Part shown: positions 27,101 to 38,934 of the stretch, piece by piece
Layout: every line of letters begins with the position of its first letter
How positions within the stretch are numbered: position 1 is the stretch's first letter
Assembly: GCA_022453515.1 (NCBI GenBank)
Contig: JAJNNY010000004.1
Location: forward strand, 372,001 to 436,000
Direction of reading: 5' to 3'
DNA: 64,000 nt
From: Astrocystis sublimbata
Lineage: Eukaryota; Ascomycota; Sordariomycetes; Xylariales; Xylariaceae
Position numbers and translations under genes: made by a program
The notes under the pieces: generated by a model
Told to the model about the DNA's origin: nothing
The model's database searches: none
The model's input: only the letters and a program-made list of their open reading frames with translations

Positions 27101-30100
27101 TCGAAAACAAGATAAACAATTCCGTATTTGTCTCGAGTGGCATTCGGCGAAGAGGCATGTTTCCCTACTGGCGGATTGCGTAACGACTTGACACTATCCA
27201 TGTTCTTACATGGTGTGGCTTAAGAATAACTAAGTATGCAAGTTCCATCACCCTGGTCAACTCTTGGTATGTAGGTATCGCAATGCATACTGGATCCAGC
27301 AGTACCAACACAGTTCTTACAGCTCCAATCCCCCGGGTCCATCACTCCTGTTGTACCCGCCCAGCTGCAGACGAGTCTTACAGATGACTCGATAAGCACT
27401 TGTCAATGATCTTCTTTTCTTTTTTACCTCACTAAGAAACAGCTGTTAATGCGGCTAATTCGCATAGTACTTACATGGACTTGAGAGTCCATGATTGCGG
27501 GTCGTCTGACATCCTTCAGAAATTCTGACCTGATCTCGAGTCTTTCTGACGATTATCTACCAGTACATGCTATAAATATTTATCCCCAACCGGTATCCAC
27601 CCCCGAGTCTCTCTACCTGTCGACCTTCTCTGGGATCTGATACAGTATCTACCGTGCACATTTCATACCATTGGTCTCGGTTTCCTACAATAGGATTGGA
27701 AAAAATGTACTAGTAAATTGAAGCTACCCCTGCGCTGCCATGATTAATTCGTTGTGTGCACTACCACTTTGCCGACTTTGAGCCCCTCCAGCTCTATCCC
27801 ATATCCAGACACGGTCGATTGTGAAGTTGTGAGCAACATCCTACTAATAAAGATATCCTTCGTTGCGCCTTGACTTGGAAAGTTGCGACTTGTCTACCTG
27901 TATCCGTAGTATGTTCCTGGACATGAATGACACTACTGCACGGAAGACCTCCCTCGGCCGATGAATATACATGGATGTAGACGGGTACTGTGGCCATCAT
28001 AATGCAGCTGCGACCTTGTTCTAGAAGTTAATGACAGGGAGGGAGCCAGCCTATGGGGGGTGGGGGTAGACTACACCAGTTGAGAAGTCGTTGCAACACT
28101 TTTATTTTTCGGTATGGGTTTATAACGGATTTCCGGCATGAAGGAACACCATAGCAAGAAAATGATTAAAAATAGACGAACTGTAACGTTCTGCAGCTCT
28201 TCTTACGCTCTCACAACTCAAGGAAGATCTTGAGAAGCATTCGACTGTTGAGTGGAAGTAGTAGTCGGCCAGTCGGAGAATTGACGATCAAAACGCTTGA
28301 TACTATATATACTATGTACAGGAGCTGTGATGTTGCACACGAGCAGCATCGGCCATGTATCCATGGTAATTTGGGCTCCGGTACGTTTCACGCTTCTCAT
28401 TCCGGCACAGTCGTCTGTCCACAAATGCGAAGCGGCCGAGCAAGCAACCCTAGCGAGTCACGTCACTCACTTTTGGAACAACAGAGGCTATGTTCGGCTT
28501 ACGCCATGCACTGGAACCCATACCGAACACTGAAGCATTCGGCTGCTGGTAACGAAAAGGGGGTACGACGACGGTTAGTCGGATGGTGGGAAACCTGGGA
28601 TCCACAAAGCGAGGCTATACTTACTACCTTGCAACACCAGGACATGATGAAACACTATTCACAAACTGCTAAGCATCAGCATACTCGTACATGTGATTGA
28701 TGCGCAAAAACGGTCCAAGAAGTTCACCTTAGTACCCGAATGGATGCCGCGCACCATTAGACACTTCGGGCACAACAGACGAGAAAAAAGCCTCTTCCCA
28801 CATGCAAGTGCGCTAGTGTATGCGCAGACGCGACAGCTGCCCAATGCGGAGGTTGTATTGTGAGGAACGTATTCATGCCCAGCATTTCCATACTCAACTA
28901 CTGTGCCCGTCAGCGGAGTCAAGAGCACCAAAGGATAAGCGCGTCTGCGGTCTGGATTTCGAGCTTGGAAAATCCCCTCTTCAAGATGCTTCCTTCGCGA
29001 CAGACTCAGTGCATAAGACAAAGAACGACGAAGTTGCGATGTGATTTCTAGAAGCCGTGTAGTTGAATAGTCGGAAGCAACACATCTCACGTGAAATAAA
29101 GCAAGTCGACAACCAGCGCAATCGCAAATTCATAGGCGAAATTAAGACCATAGATACCAGACTGCGAGCGAAGTCGCAGGTACTCTAGCATAGATCAGTC
29201 TAGACATACCGCATAGGTAGTAGCCCGTTATCCCTCCCCCCCTATTGTACTCTCGAGTACTCGCACACTACCCTTTGCACCATACAGACGTTCCCCATTT
29301 TCCTGAACATCAACGGAGACAGAGATGATGAATCCAGTGGAGACCCTAGCTAGCTGGCTGGCTACTACAGTAGTGTAGTGACCGACCGCACCGGCTGCTC
29401 CCTGCTATACTAAATGGTACGCCGCTTGCGCAGGGCCAGGGGCCAGGACCAGGGCCAGCCAGCAGAAGCAACCACCACCCGATCCGCCATCGCGGACGGT
29501 TTGCTTGCCTTGCTTAGACCGTGGCAGCCAGTCGCCAGTGGTCACCATATCCATGGGCTCAGGGATCAGTCCGAGGTCAGGCCCACCTTGGCTCGAAACA
29601 CCGTTGTGTTAGCGGCTTGGTATCATAGAACGTCAGTCCCAGCCCTGCCCAGTGCCCGAGTCGACTCTTGTGTCTAGGTGCAGGGATTGTTCTCAGTCAG
29701 TCTTGAAGGATTCGCCCCTCTAATTATTATATTCCGATACTTAAGTGCTCTGGTTCACGACTCCGACAAGGGCAATGCTAACTTAGCTCGATGTTAGGTA
29801 CCTATACACCCATCTGTGTCGGCTCCATCGAAGGCCTGGTGTGGATCTAGGTACTCGACTTCATAGGTCACGTCACCCACTCCTCTCTCAAGTTATAGTC
29901 TTTCCATGTTCGTTCATTGATTTCTCCCCATCACCGACTCGGTCAACCGAGACTAGACACGACGCAGCTACACGTTCCTTGCCCAACTTAGTCGCCCGGC
30001 CTTGCTTCGAGACTTTTCGCTGTCACCATTATTCTTTCATTCACAGTCTTCTTTTTCAATATTTTTTCTTGCCCTCGACATACTCGGAACTTTGCCTGTG

Positions 30101-30627
30101 GTCTTTGGAAGGTGTTTAACTCAAATCCTCGACTGAAATCAGCTTAGCTAGATTTGGTGGTCAGAGTTACCAACAGTCCTATTAGTCTAGAAGAGAAGTG
30201 GTCGATCGAATGATCCCTGGGAACTATTCACTGGGCCTTGTTGACCCGATACTGGCGGGGAAAAAGAGATTGGGCACAGCGACAGTTGTACAGCGCTGAA
30301 TATCAAGAGTATTTGGAGCGAGCCTTGAAAAGTGAATGCCCGAAAAACAGACCTACTTCTGTGGCATCCAGTGTGAGGTAGCCTCAACCCCTCGTGTTAG
30401 GTCTGCCTCACTCATGCATAGCCCGACATTGCTGGCTTAGATACGAGCGGCCAAGCCTCAACTAGCACTTCATCGTGTCGACCGCTTCGCCAAAGCTACC
30501 AGTGTTAGTTGTCTGTCTGTATGCTTGCTCCAGCTCTCGTTGGATCCTCGACCTTTGCCTTCGCTGGAGGCTCTTTGGAGCAAGACCAACGCCAACCTGC
30601 TGAGAGTTGGGACGCTGTTACTCGACG

Positions 30628-33205
30628 ATGGCGGCTTCGTCTCACAACCTGTTCCCTCGTTCGCCGACCCGATCGTACGATTCTTCGTCAGTTTCTTCAG
30701 CAACTTCACCTCGGCCGCAAGTTCACTACCTGAACAGCTTGATGGGGCCGAACATCAGGTCAAACCCTACGCACACGCCTCAGCCGATAGGAATACCGCC
30801 GCCCCCCTCGATCAATCAATCTCCTTTCCAGCCGTTCACGCCAGTGACGGCAACTTCGATGATGGGAAGAGAGTCCATGGCCTCGGGCGATTCGGTGGTG
30901 AGCACGCCGGGTTTGTCAAGCGCCCAATTATCGGCAAACGTCCAGGCTCAAAAGCGAGCTTACCGACAACGCCGGAAAGACCCCAGGTATGTGTTGAGGT
31001 CAAACATACCGACTCTTCCTCTTGTTACCTGGCATTTATGAGCTGCATCATTGCACTATGGTCTATGGCTCCAAATCCACTAACCACATGGTGTGTCGGT
31101 CCAGTTGCGATGCTTGTCGGGAAAGGAAGGTGAAGTGTGATGCTACAGAGACAACCAGTTGTTCAGAGTGTTCCAGCCGCAACGTCAAGTGCCAATTCAC
31201 CAAAGAGACCAACCGTCGAATGTCGTCGATCAAGCAAATGCAAGATCTAGAGAAGCAGATGGAACGAGTGCGGAGGGAGAACAGCAACCTCCGACGAAGC
31301 CTGACCGAGCGCGGTGGCGGAGGGCAAATGGACGTTGATGCTGAGTCGTTAGAGCATGCTGCGCTTCGGCTACCCGATATAAATTCCGAACCGCAAAAGA
31401 GAAAGCGAGCGTCGGCGATCCACGATTACTCACGAGCGAGAGTGCCTTTCCGCGACGTGTCCAAGGGTCTCCTAAAGGCCCCAGCCCCTCATCGCCCGTG
31501 GCCTGAGTCTACGAGCCTCGAACAGGCCCGACCACCATTGCCTCCCAAGCTGGTCACGGACAAGCTCCTGCATTCGTACTATGCGGCTTTTCACCTCATG
31601 ACGCCAATACTCCATTGGCCATCATTTCAGAACGACGTGGACGGACTGTATCAAAGCAACGATCTGCGCCAGGTGCCCTTGCCTTGGTTGGCGATGTTCT
31701 TTGCAGTTCTCGCGGTAGGGTGTTTGTTCAGCACTGACTCAGGTCCCGATCGATCGACGAAGGCAGGCGAGTTCATGGATGTCTCGCGGAACTTGATGGA
31801 TCCATGGGCGAACGACTACGTATTGGACGATGTAAGGGGTTTATTACTAATCGGGGTGGCTCTCTACGAGATGAATCTAAAATCCGCCGCCTGGAAATGG
31901 CTGGGGAAGGCGATCCGGTGCGCTCAGGACTTGGAACTCCACCTAGAAGTCGGGATGCGTTCGAGAGTCGAGGCAGATATGCGTCGAAGGATGTGGTGGG
32001 CGGTCTATATATTCGACCGAACACTGTCGTTGGAGATTGGCCGCCCCTTCATGATCGACGACGCCGACTGCGATGTAGAGCTGCCCGAGCCCTGCGACGA
32101 CCACCTGCTGGTATCCGACGGCCCGATTCTTTCGCAAAACGCCACGCCCCTGACTCAATTTATGCATGCCATCATCAATGTTGTCCGGTCATTCACGGCG
32201 ATGAGGAGAGCGTTCTCTGCTCCAGTTATTGAGCGACCTCGACTGGCCACTTTTGACAGCCGCTTCACCTCTTGCCAGAGCCTCTTTCCCCCTGTGTTGG
32301 ATTCCACCAACGCCGAAGGCATCGCGCCTCATCTCATTATGCCACTTGCCCATCTTCTAAGCGCGCGGCTCCATCTGCATCGACACAATCTAACCCCTTC
32401 ATGTCCTCCGGACACCCGACTCGAAGCCATCGAACAATGCACATCGACAGCATTCGAGACAGCTCGCCTCATGGAGCGTTCCAGCGCGAGTCTCGCTGAT
32501 TCGGCCAACACGCTTCTCGTAACGCACGTGTTCCGCTCGACGCTCTTCCTGCTCTTGACTGGCTACAAGGAGCAGGCAATCATCTGCCTAAGAGTCCTCA
32601 AGTCTGTCCATGAGAAGAGAGACGTCGCAGTGGCATGTGGACGCTTCTTGTCGTTTTTCACGCGCACTTTGCGGGGGAAGCAGCAAGAGGCCGTGGACCG
32701 CCTGCCACGCCCGGCGATCCCCGGGTACCCTCCTCAGCATGCGCCCGTAGACACCAGAGCGGTGCAGGACTTGCTGCTTCGAGACGAGGAACTCCTGCTC
32801 TATGTCAGCGCTGACATGCAAGCCAATCCCGAGACGGCGTGGATCTGGGCAGGGGCTGAAAGAGACCCGCCGGCGCAGAGTCTAGCGACGGTGAGAGGGA
32901 TCGCCGCAGTCGAGAAGCGCACTGGCCTGACTGCCGAGGAGCGGCAAGATTGGGGAGGCTGGGACAGCCTGCTCGATCTGGTGCGACTGCTTGGGCCGGG
33001 ATCAGCACCCAGCACGATTCAAAACTACGGCCTAGCGACGACACCGTTGGCGGCACCGACGTTGCCGCCGATCGTCATGGAGCAAACGGCAAGCATCCCT
33101 CGAAGCAGCGGCTCAGGCTCTGACAAGTCGAAGAACAGCCCGGCGCCAGGCGCGGGCCCCAGTAGTCGGAGTACGGAGAGAATCAGCATCGCCAACATCA
33201 TTTAA
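30628..33205 (+). CDS. Zn2Cys6 transcription factor with fungal-specific regulatory domain
   Basis: About 819 aa in two exons (30628-30986 and 31105-33205). Residues 1-105 are Ser/Pro/Thr-rich and probably disordered. A basic stretch KRAYRQRRKDPS runs directly into the binuclear zinc cluster C121-x2-C124-x6-C131-x7-C139-x2-C142-x6-C149. The intron splits codon 120, one residue before the first zinc Cys. A linker and heptad-like coiled coil follow (MQDLEKQMERVRRENSNLRRSL, about 160-185), which would support dimerisation. The middle homology region follows (~245-560), with the fungal_trans signature around RRRMWWAVYIFDRTLSLEIGRPFMIDDADC. The C-terminus is Ser/Pro/Gly-rich. It acts in the nucleus as a DNA-binding regulator; target genes cannot be inferred. 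I do not assign a named orthologue. The ATG at 30628 is the first in frame giving MAASSHNLFP; an upstream non-ATG extension is ignored. Confidence 0.92.
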
Positions 33206-33676
33206 CACTAACACGGCTGCTGGAGTGACGGCGCCCCCAGGCTCGACATACCACTTACAAGCAAAGCAAAGCTTAAAACCAACGAAATACAGCATTTTCC
33301 TTTATTCACGAAGACGCCTGACGATCGAACGCGACACGTTGTTTTCTATCAGAATCCGAGCCCGAGGACATATTACCCGGGCCACATGTTGAAGGGCATC
33401 CGGGCGAGGCATTGGTACGATTTGTGATTACGATACCCCTTTCGTTTCGTTGCATTGCAAGAGTTACGGATTTCCGGGTCGAGCTTTTTTTCCCCCTTTC
33501 GGCTTTCAATGGCATAGACCAAGGGCTCTTAATTAATATTGCCATTTGCGTTAACCAACTTCCTTGGAGACTGCCTGTCTATCCTCGATATATGCCTCCA
33601 AAGCGCCGAATGATAGCATTCTCTTGAATCCTGAACAATGGTCCTTGGTCTCGTTTCCACCATGTTCACCGTTAAA

Positions 33677-33695
33677 CCCCCCCCCCCCCCCCCCC
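33677..33695. repeat. Poly-C run (19)
   Basis: Nineteen consecutive C, directly followed by a T/C tract, downstream of the transcription factor gene. Confidence 0.9.
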
Positions 33696-34307
33696 TTTTC
33701 TCCTTTCCTCCTCTGGAAAGGTAAAATTCTCCTTTTTTGTGTATATCTCGTTCGAGGTGATGGAGATGACGGGCGTGTACAGCCATGGTTTTCTGTGCAT
33801 TTATTGTGTAATGTAGCATGCATCCTGGGCCCGCCAGGTCACGATTTCTGCTTCTATGCAGAGGGAACAGGCAAAGTACTAATAGAATTGCGAGGTGGGT
33901 TGGCATGGCCGGGGGGGGGGTTCCATTTGTTCATTAATGTTGATGTATCACGATCAGCCCGTCGAAGCGAACGGGGTTTGGGACGTCTTATCCTGGCTGC
34001 GAACTACATATGTAGATCTGGATCTGGGAGGGAGACTTGTAATAATAACTACATGTGTTGACACTACCTACGCTTTAAGACTGTTTTCGATTTTTTTTTT
34101 CTCTTTTTTTTTCTGAGAGGTGCCAGTGCTGTTGGGCCAAATGACTTGAAGCTGGGGGCGATACGGTAATCCACTCCGAGGGCGGGGTTTTCGACTTGCA
34201 GTAAACGGTTTGCTTGGAACGGAGCTAAGTAAGAAAAAAAAAACGGATAAAACGAGTGAGCGAATGAAGGAGGGAACGAACCTGACGAAGGGGTCCACAT
34301 TCCCCGG

Positions 34308-34320
34308 AGGTACCTAGGTA
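34308..34320. repeat. AGGTACCTAGGTA palindromic motif
   Basis: One of the clearest copies of the dispersed palindrome; identical 13-mers occur at 1588-1600 and 60125-60137. Confidence 0.85.
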
Positions 34321-34737
34321 CTTACACACTTAGGCACGCTAGGGTGCTGGGGGCAAGTCACTGAGAGCGCAGAGAGACAGAGAGAGACCGGTCCGGCCCC
34401 TATTGGGCCCGTTAGAACCTTGGGTGTGCTAATCCAGGCTCGCCAGGCGCTGTGCGACCAACAACCCTCGCACGAACCTGCATATCAACTACATCATCAT
34501 ACCTAAGGTACACCACCTACTTACCTACCTCACTTCTACTGTATCCGCTGGTCTCGAGCACCATAGACGCACACGTGCAAAGTGATTACCCGATTACCTC
34601 AAAAATAGCAGATAGCGAGCGTCTAGGCTAGGGCTACGCCATGTCTCAATTCTGAGCACTAGTATTTACCTCCACCTTACCTAACTTCCCCATCTTCTCT
34701 TCTCGTCTGAGTTCCGTTGCTCTTTTTCTCGAACAGC

Positions 34738-34800
34738 TTGTCGCCTCTGTTTTCTTTCTTCTTTCCCTTTCCCTTTCCCTTCCACCTTCTCTTTTTCCAA
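34738..34800 (+). promoter_or_regulatory. Pyrimidine-rich tract in promoter/leader of the TBC gene
   Basis: A nearly uninterrupted C/T stretch including repeated CCCTTT units, followed about 80 bp later by three CCCCAAT copies. CT-rich boxes commonly precede transcription starts of highly or constitutively expressed fungal genes. The assignment is inference. Confidence 0.4.
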
Positions 34801-35022
34801 TCGGGTACGCACGACGACGACGACAGCACCTCCCACTTCTTTCTTTTATCCCACATCTTCTTGCCGGTCGAGACCCTCTCCAATCCCCAATCCCCAATCC
34901 CCTCTCGCAGCCTTCTCGACGTGTGACGCTGCTACTGCTACTGCTGCTGCTGCTGCGGCCGCTTGCGAGGTGAACAGCACGCTACCATCGAGGCCGACCG
35001 AGATGCTGAACTGTGATGCGCC

Positions 35023-38000
35023 ATGGAGTCCGACCAGCCCGCGCCCCTCGAACGGAGCACCTCGCAGCTGTCCTCGCTTTCCAGGAGTAGTAGGGGGCAC
35101 ACGAGCCGTGCCAAGTCCAACACCCGGAAGCGAACATCCCAGCTTTCGAGCTCTGCCTCCTCCGTCGCCCCGTCCGTCGCCGCCTCCGACAAGTCGCTGA
35201 CCTCCTTCCCCTCCTTCTCGCCCCAGGAGGACCAGCACGACCCGTCGCTGATGCCCGACGCCTCTTCCATTGTCGACAGCCTGACTACCGCCGACATCAC
35301 GCGAACACCGCGCAGCGCTCTTTTCGAGGACACTCCCGTCGCCGCTCGCAAGATACCTGGCGTCCTCCACCTCGCCGAGGATGACCATATCGAGCAGCTT
35401 CTCGCTAAGCACGGTCCCGTCAAGTTCGTCCGCCAAGTGGCCGAGGACCTGGCCCAACGCGATCTGCAGATCGCGAACCTCAGGAGGAGGGCCGATGCGC
35501 GCGAGAGAGCCCTGCGGAAGATCATACTGGAATGCGGACTATCGAACCTCGAGCTGGAGAAGAAGCTGCGCTCGGTCGAGCAGGACCTGAAAGCACAGGA
35601 TCAGTCGCGACGGGGCCAGGATCACGGCTTGTCCAACATGATGGACGACGCGATGCGCGATTCGCTTTCGCAGACCGACTCCTACGTGGGACTAGGCATC
35701 GACGATGGGACTGAGCCCACCGTCAGGGCTGCGAGCAACCCCAACGCCGCCAGGGGAACCAACAAGGGAACCATCAAAGGCTGGAAGGACTATCTGTGGG
35801 GCGCCGGCACGAGCAGAAAGACCAGTCAATCCTCGAGCATAAACGACGAAAGGGCCAACACCGTCATAAGAGCATCCGCTGACCGGCGACCGCCCATCCA
35901 GGAAGATCTCTTCAACCCACCCGAGCCAGGTTGTACGAACAACTCCAGCCGAGCTTCGAGCATCTATTCTTCGCAGGGGGCAAGGAAACCTTCATCCTCG
36001 CTTGCCAGTATGGCTTTACAACTTGTCGCTGGCAGATCTTCAAACCGTAACGATTCCGACTCGGTGCGAGGACGCTCGGAATCCCTGAGACCAGACGGAT
36101 CCTTGCGTGCCCCTTCGGTCGCAAGCAGCAAGACTAGCGCATCGGCTCGAGCGAACCTGCCGCAATCTGGTCCGAAAGCGCTGATGTCCATGCGTCGGTC
36201 TACGCCTGCTCCCGCAAGTCTGGCCCTGCGATCTCAAGCCTATGATAGACGAGAAGGTCTAGGGACCTCCCCGGACAGCGCGGTAGACACCAGACCAGAC
36301 GATTACGTCCCGGTTGAGATGGATACAATTTTCTCCCCCGAAGGACAGCCGCCAACCTTGACCCATATATACAATAATTTTAACAATTCCGAGTATCTCA
36401 CCGATAAATTTGGTTTCATCTATGACCAGCGCCGGAAAATGAGACAACGAGAGGCTTCCCAGGTGGCGGCCCAATTCAAACGTGGCAGTCGGGCAGAGAT
36501 GTTGACGGGTGGGAGATCTGGCATCTCGCCTAGCTCGCTGGAGGATAACTCAAGCTCGGCTCGGGGTAGTGCAAGTCACGGACGTCCGGGCACACCCAAC
36601 TCTGCCGAAGACTCAATGGACCAAGGTCGGCCTAAACGATGGCAAGACTATCTCAAAATTGCAACGATTCAGACCGAGCTCCTCTCTCATACCCCTGTTG
36701 CTACGTCTAACATGGAGGTGCTTGAAGGTAACGAGCAGCCGAGGTCCCCGGGGTTCATGACGGCCAACAATCGCGGTTTTGTACCACCAGCTAGTACCAC
36801 GGCAGCCTTGAACAGCGATGCAACAACTTCAAATGCCAACGAGGAGACGTCTGCAACACTGGTTCATGAAGATGTCGAACCGGTCAAGCTTCTTTTGAAG
36901 CAACTAAGCGATGTCCATGATGCGTTGCAAAGAGAGAGATCCGTTCGATGGAATGAATTCTTACGCAAGGTTAGAGCAGAGCGCCGGAGGGAAGGCGAGG
37001 TGGCTGCTGCTGCGGCCGCCGCAGCTGCAGAGGCTCGCTTCCAAAAGCCACCTGTCATGTTTCCCGAGGCGAAGCTTACTGATGGGGAAACAATCGGCAT
37101 AGCTGATCTCGGTGTCAAGGGCAAAATTGGCCGAGCAAAGTGGAATGAGTTTCGTCAACTTGTGCTTGGTGGAATCCCAGTTGCGAACAGGCCCAAAGTA
37201 TGGGCCGAGTGCTCCGGCGCTTTGTCGATACGCAACCCCGGGTACTACGAAAGCCTTGTCATGAAGTCCAGCGAAGGAGACGATCCGGCTGTGGTTTCGC
37301 AAATCGACATGGATGTTTACAGGACGCTGACGGACAACATCTTCTTCCGCCGGGGCCCTGGAGTCGCCAAACTGAGTGAGGTGCTGAAAGCCTACGCGCG
37401 ACACAACCCCGAAGTAGGATACTGCCAGGGCATGAATCTCATCACCGCCAACCTCCTACTCATCATGCCGTCGACAGAGGATACGTTCTGGGTCCTAGTT
37501 TCCATGATCGAGCTCACTCTGCCCCGTGGCTATTACGACCACAGCCTGATGGCGTCTCGCGCGGACCAGAACGTCCTGCGACAATACGTCACTGCCGTCC
37601 TTCCGAAGCTGTCCCAGCATCTCGAGGATCTCTGCATCGAACTCGAGGCCTTGACGTTCCAGTGGTTTCTCAGCATTTTCACAGACTGCCTATCTGCCGA
37701 AGCCCTCTTCCGTGTCTGGGATGTGGTGCTTTGCATTAGTGATGGCAGCACCTTCCTCTTCCAGGTCGCCTTAGCCCTCCTGAAACTCAACGAACAGCAG
37801 CTCCTGCAGTGCGATACCCCAGCCGCCATATACACTTACATCAACCACCAGATGACGAACCACGCGATCAGCATCGATGGCCTGATCCAAGCGTCCGAAG
37901 GTTTGCGTAGAGTTGTCAGGAGAGAAGAGGTCGAGGATAGACGAAACAAGGCTGTAGAGGCGGAGAAGCAGCTTATGAAGGAGCGAGAGGAGCACGCAAG

Positions 38001-38235
38001 GGAGTATAGAGAGCGGAAGTCGACCTCGGCGCCAGTTATGGTTACGGAGACGAGCGCTTCGGCCTCAGTGGTACCCAGCCCGACACCCAGTGCGATGCGA
38101 GGTGCACATAATGATGTGGATGTGGGGAGCATTGCCAGCCTGAGTGGTGTCAGTGGTGACGAGGATGACTTGAATATCGCTGCTGCTACGACGCCCACGC
38201 CCATCGAGCAAGAGGCGCAGTTCGGGCTTGGATGA
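35023..38235 (+). CDS. TBC-domain GTPase-activating protein for Rab-type GTPases
   Basis: A 1070-aa intronless protein. Residues 1-110 are Ser-rich; ~125-200 hold a helical segment (DLAQRDLQIANLRRRADARER). A long disordered part with serines and a nine-Ala run (~660) precedes the TBC domain, which starts near residue 700. TBC hallmarks are GGIPVANRPKVWAECSGA (from 717), the arginine finger IDMDVYR (I761, D764, R767) and the glutamine finger GYCQGMN (Y800, Q802). These are followed by FWVLVSMIE and LTFQWFLSIFTDCLSAEALFRVWDVVL. Both catalytic fingers are intact, so active Rab GAP function is expected, accelerating GTP hydrolysis on a Rab in membrane traffic. The substrate Rab is unknown. The C-terminus has a charged coiled segment (~960-1000). 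The ATG at 35023 has GCC before and G after it. Two other ATGs lie within 20 nt upstream in the other two frames. Confidence 0.92.
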   Translation: MESDQPAPLERSTSQLSSLSRSSRGHTSRAKSNTRKRTSQLSSSASSVAPSVAASDKSLTSFPSFSPQEDQHDPSLMPDASSIVDSLTTADITRTPRSALFEDTPVAARKIPGVLHLAEDDHIEQLLAKHGPVKFVRQVAEDLAQRDLQIANLRRRADARERALRKIILECGLSNLELEKKLRSVEQDLKAQDQSRRGQDHGLSNMMDDAMRDSLSQTDSYVGLGIDDGTEPTVRAASNPNAARGTNKGTIKGWKDYLWGAGTSRKTSQSSSINDERANTVIRASADRRPPIQEDLFNPPEPGCTNNSSRASSIYSSQGARKPSSSLASMALQLVAGRSSNRNDSDSVRGRSESLRPDGSLRAPSVASSKTSASARANLPQSGPKALMSMRRSTPAPASLALRSQAYDRREGLGTSPDSAVDTRPDDYVPVEMDTIFSPEGQPPTLTHIYNNFNNSEYLTDKFGFIYDQRRKMRQREASQVAAQFKRGSRAEMLTGGRSGISPSSLEDNSSSARGSASHGRPGTPNSAEDSMDQGRPKRWQDYLKIATIQTELLSHTPVATSNMEVLEGNEQPRSPGFMTANNRGFVPPASTTAALNSDATTSNANEETSATLVHEDVEPVKLLLKQLSDVHDALQRERSVRWNEFLRKVRAERRREGEVAAAAAAAAAEARFQKPPVMFPEAKLTDGETIGIADLGVKGKIGRAKWNEFRQLVLGGIPVANRPKVWAECSGALSIRNPGYYESLVMKSSEGDDPAVVSQIDMDVYRTLTDNIFFRRGPGVAKLSEVLKAYARHNPEVGYCQGMNLITANLLLIMPSTEDTFWVLVSMIELTLPRGYYDHSLMASRADQNVLRQYVTAVLPKLSQHLEDLCIELEALTFQWFLSIFTDCLSAEALFRVWDVVLCISDGSTFLFQVALALLKLNEQQLLQCDTPAAIYTYINHQMTNHAISIDGLIQASEGLRRVVRREEVEDRRNKAVEAEKQLMKEREEHAREYRERKSTSAPVMVTETSASASVVPSPTPSAMRGAHNDVDVGSIASLSGVSGDEDDLNIAAATTPTPIEQEAQFGLG

Positions 38236-38934
38236 GGGGTGTTGCTGTAGTGCGACAGTACGAAACAGGAGAATTTGCAAGAGTAATGTGGTCTTGATTC
38301 CATGAACCTTGGAAGTAAACCAAGCAGAACAGAGAAGAGCAGATCATTTGGCGCGCATATGGGGTATACTCTTTTTTATGTGTAGATATAGAATTTTGAT
38401 CTTAGTTATCTGGCGTGATACCCCAATACATCGGTCCTTTCCTTGCTGGCTTGGCTTTCTGTTCTTTAATTCTTGCGGTTAGGGTGTTTATGTAAAAAAG
38501 AAAAATAAATTATCCATCAAGAAGACTTTTAACTTATATGATTGCTCATATCTATATAGAATCTTGCGGTAGATGGTATCTCATATCTACCCGGAATACA
38601 AATTTTAGAGTTGAACATTTCTTCGTACTGGCTCGCAAGGCCACTCCCAGTAGCCACCGCTAGTGAAAAGTCTAACATGTACTGTCGGAGGTCAAAGTTC
38701 CCTCACGTTCGAGTCCGAACCAGAAGTGGCAGTTCTAGCCACCCCAGTGCGGAAGAACCTCCAACGCCAGTCCGAAAGAAACCCCGTGAAGCGCCCTCCT
38801 GGCCTCGGTCTTTCGACGGGTGTTTCCAAAGACCTTACCTCCGAGCCAATTGAGTAATATGAGCGGCCATAGCTTCCCCAGGGCCTTCTGGAAGAACTCT
38901 CGCCTAAGTTTGGATTTTCGAATACACCGATGTG
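38236..38934. other. Convergent intergenic region
   Basis: The 3' flanks of the TBC gene (+) and the coiled-coil/ubiquitin-like gene (-). AT-rich with AAATAAA near 38504. Nothing coding is seen. Confidence 0.55.

Larger units (their letters stand above)
19133..30627. other. 11.5-kb region with no recognisable gene
   Basis: No frame longer than about 160 codons, no recognisable domain and no consistent exon chain could be found on either strand. Contents that can be named: two identical 18-mers 120 bp apart (19492 and 19612), C-runs at 21865-21875 and 24090-24104, (AGACAG)4 at 23627-23650, GGAGCCA repeats at 22205-22227, and several GGTAGGTACC-type palindromes (21471, 25580, 26614, 29797). 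The final ~500 bp should contain the promoter of the transcription factor at 30628. Old decayed transposons, long non-coding RNAs or small secreted-protein genes could be hidden here. Confidence 0.5.
33206..35022. other. Intergenic region upstream of the TBC gene
   Basis: No gene is recognised. It contains a 19-C run (33677-33695), a 10-G run (33911-33920), T-rich tracts near 34090, a palindrome at 34308-34320, and a long pyrimidine tract just before the TBC gene. Confidence 0.6.
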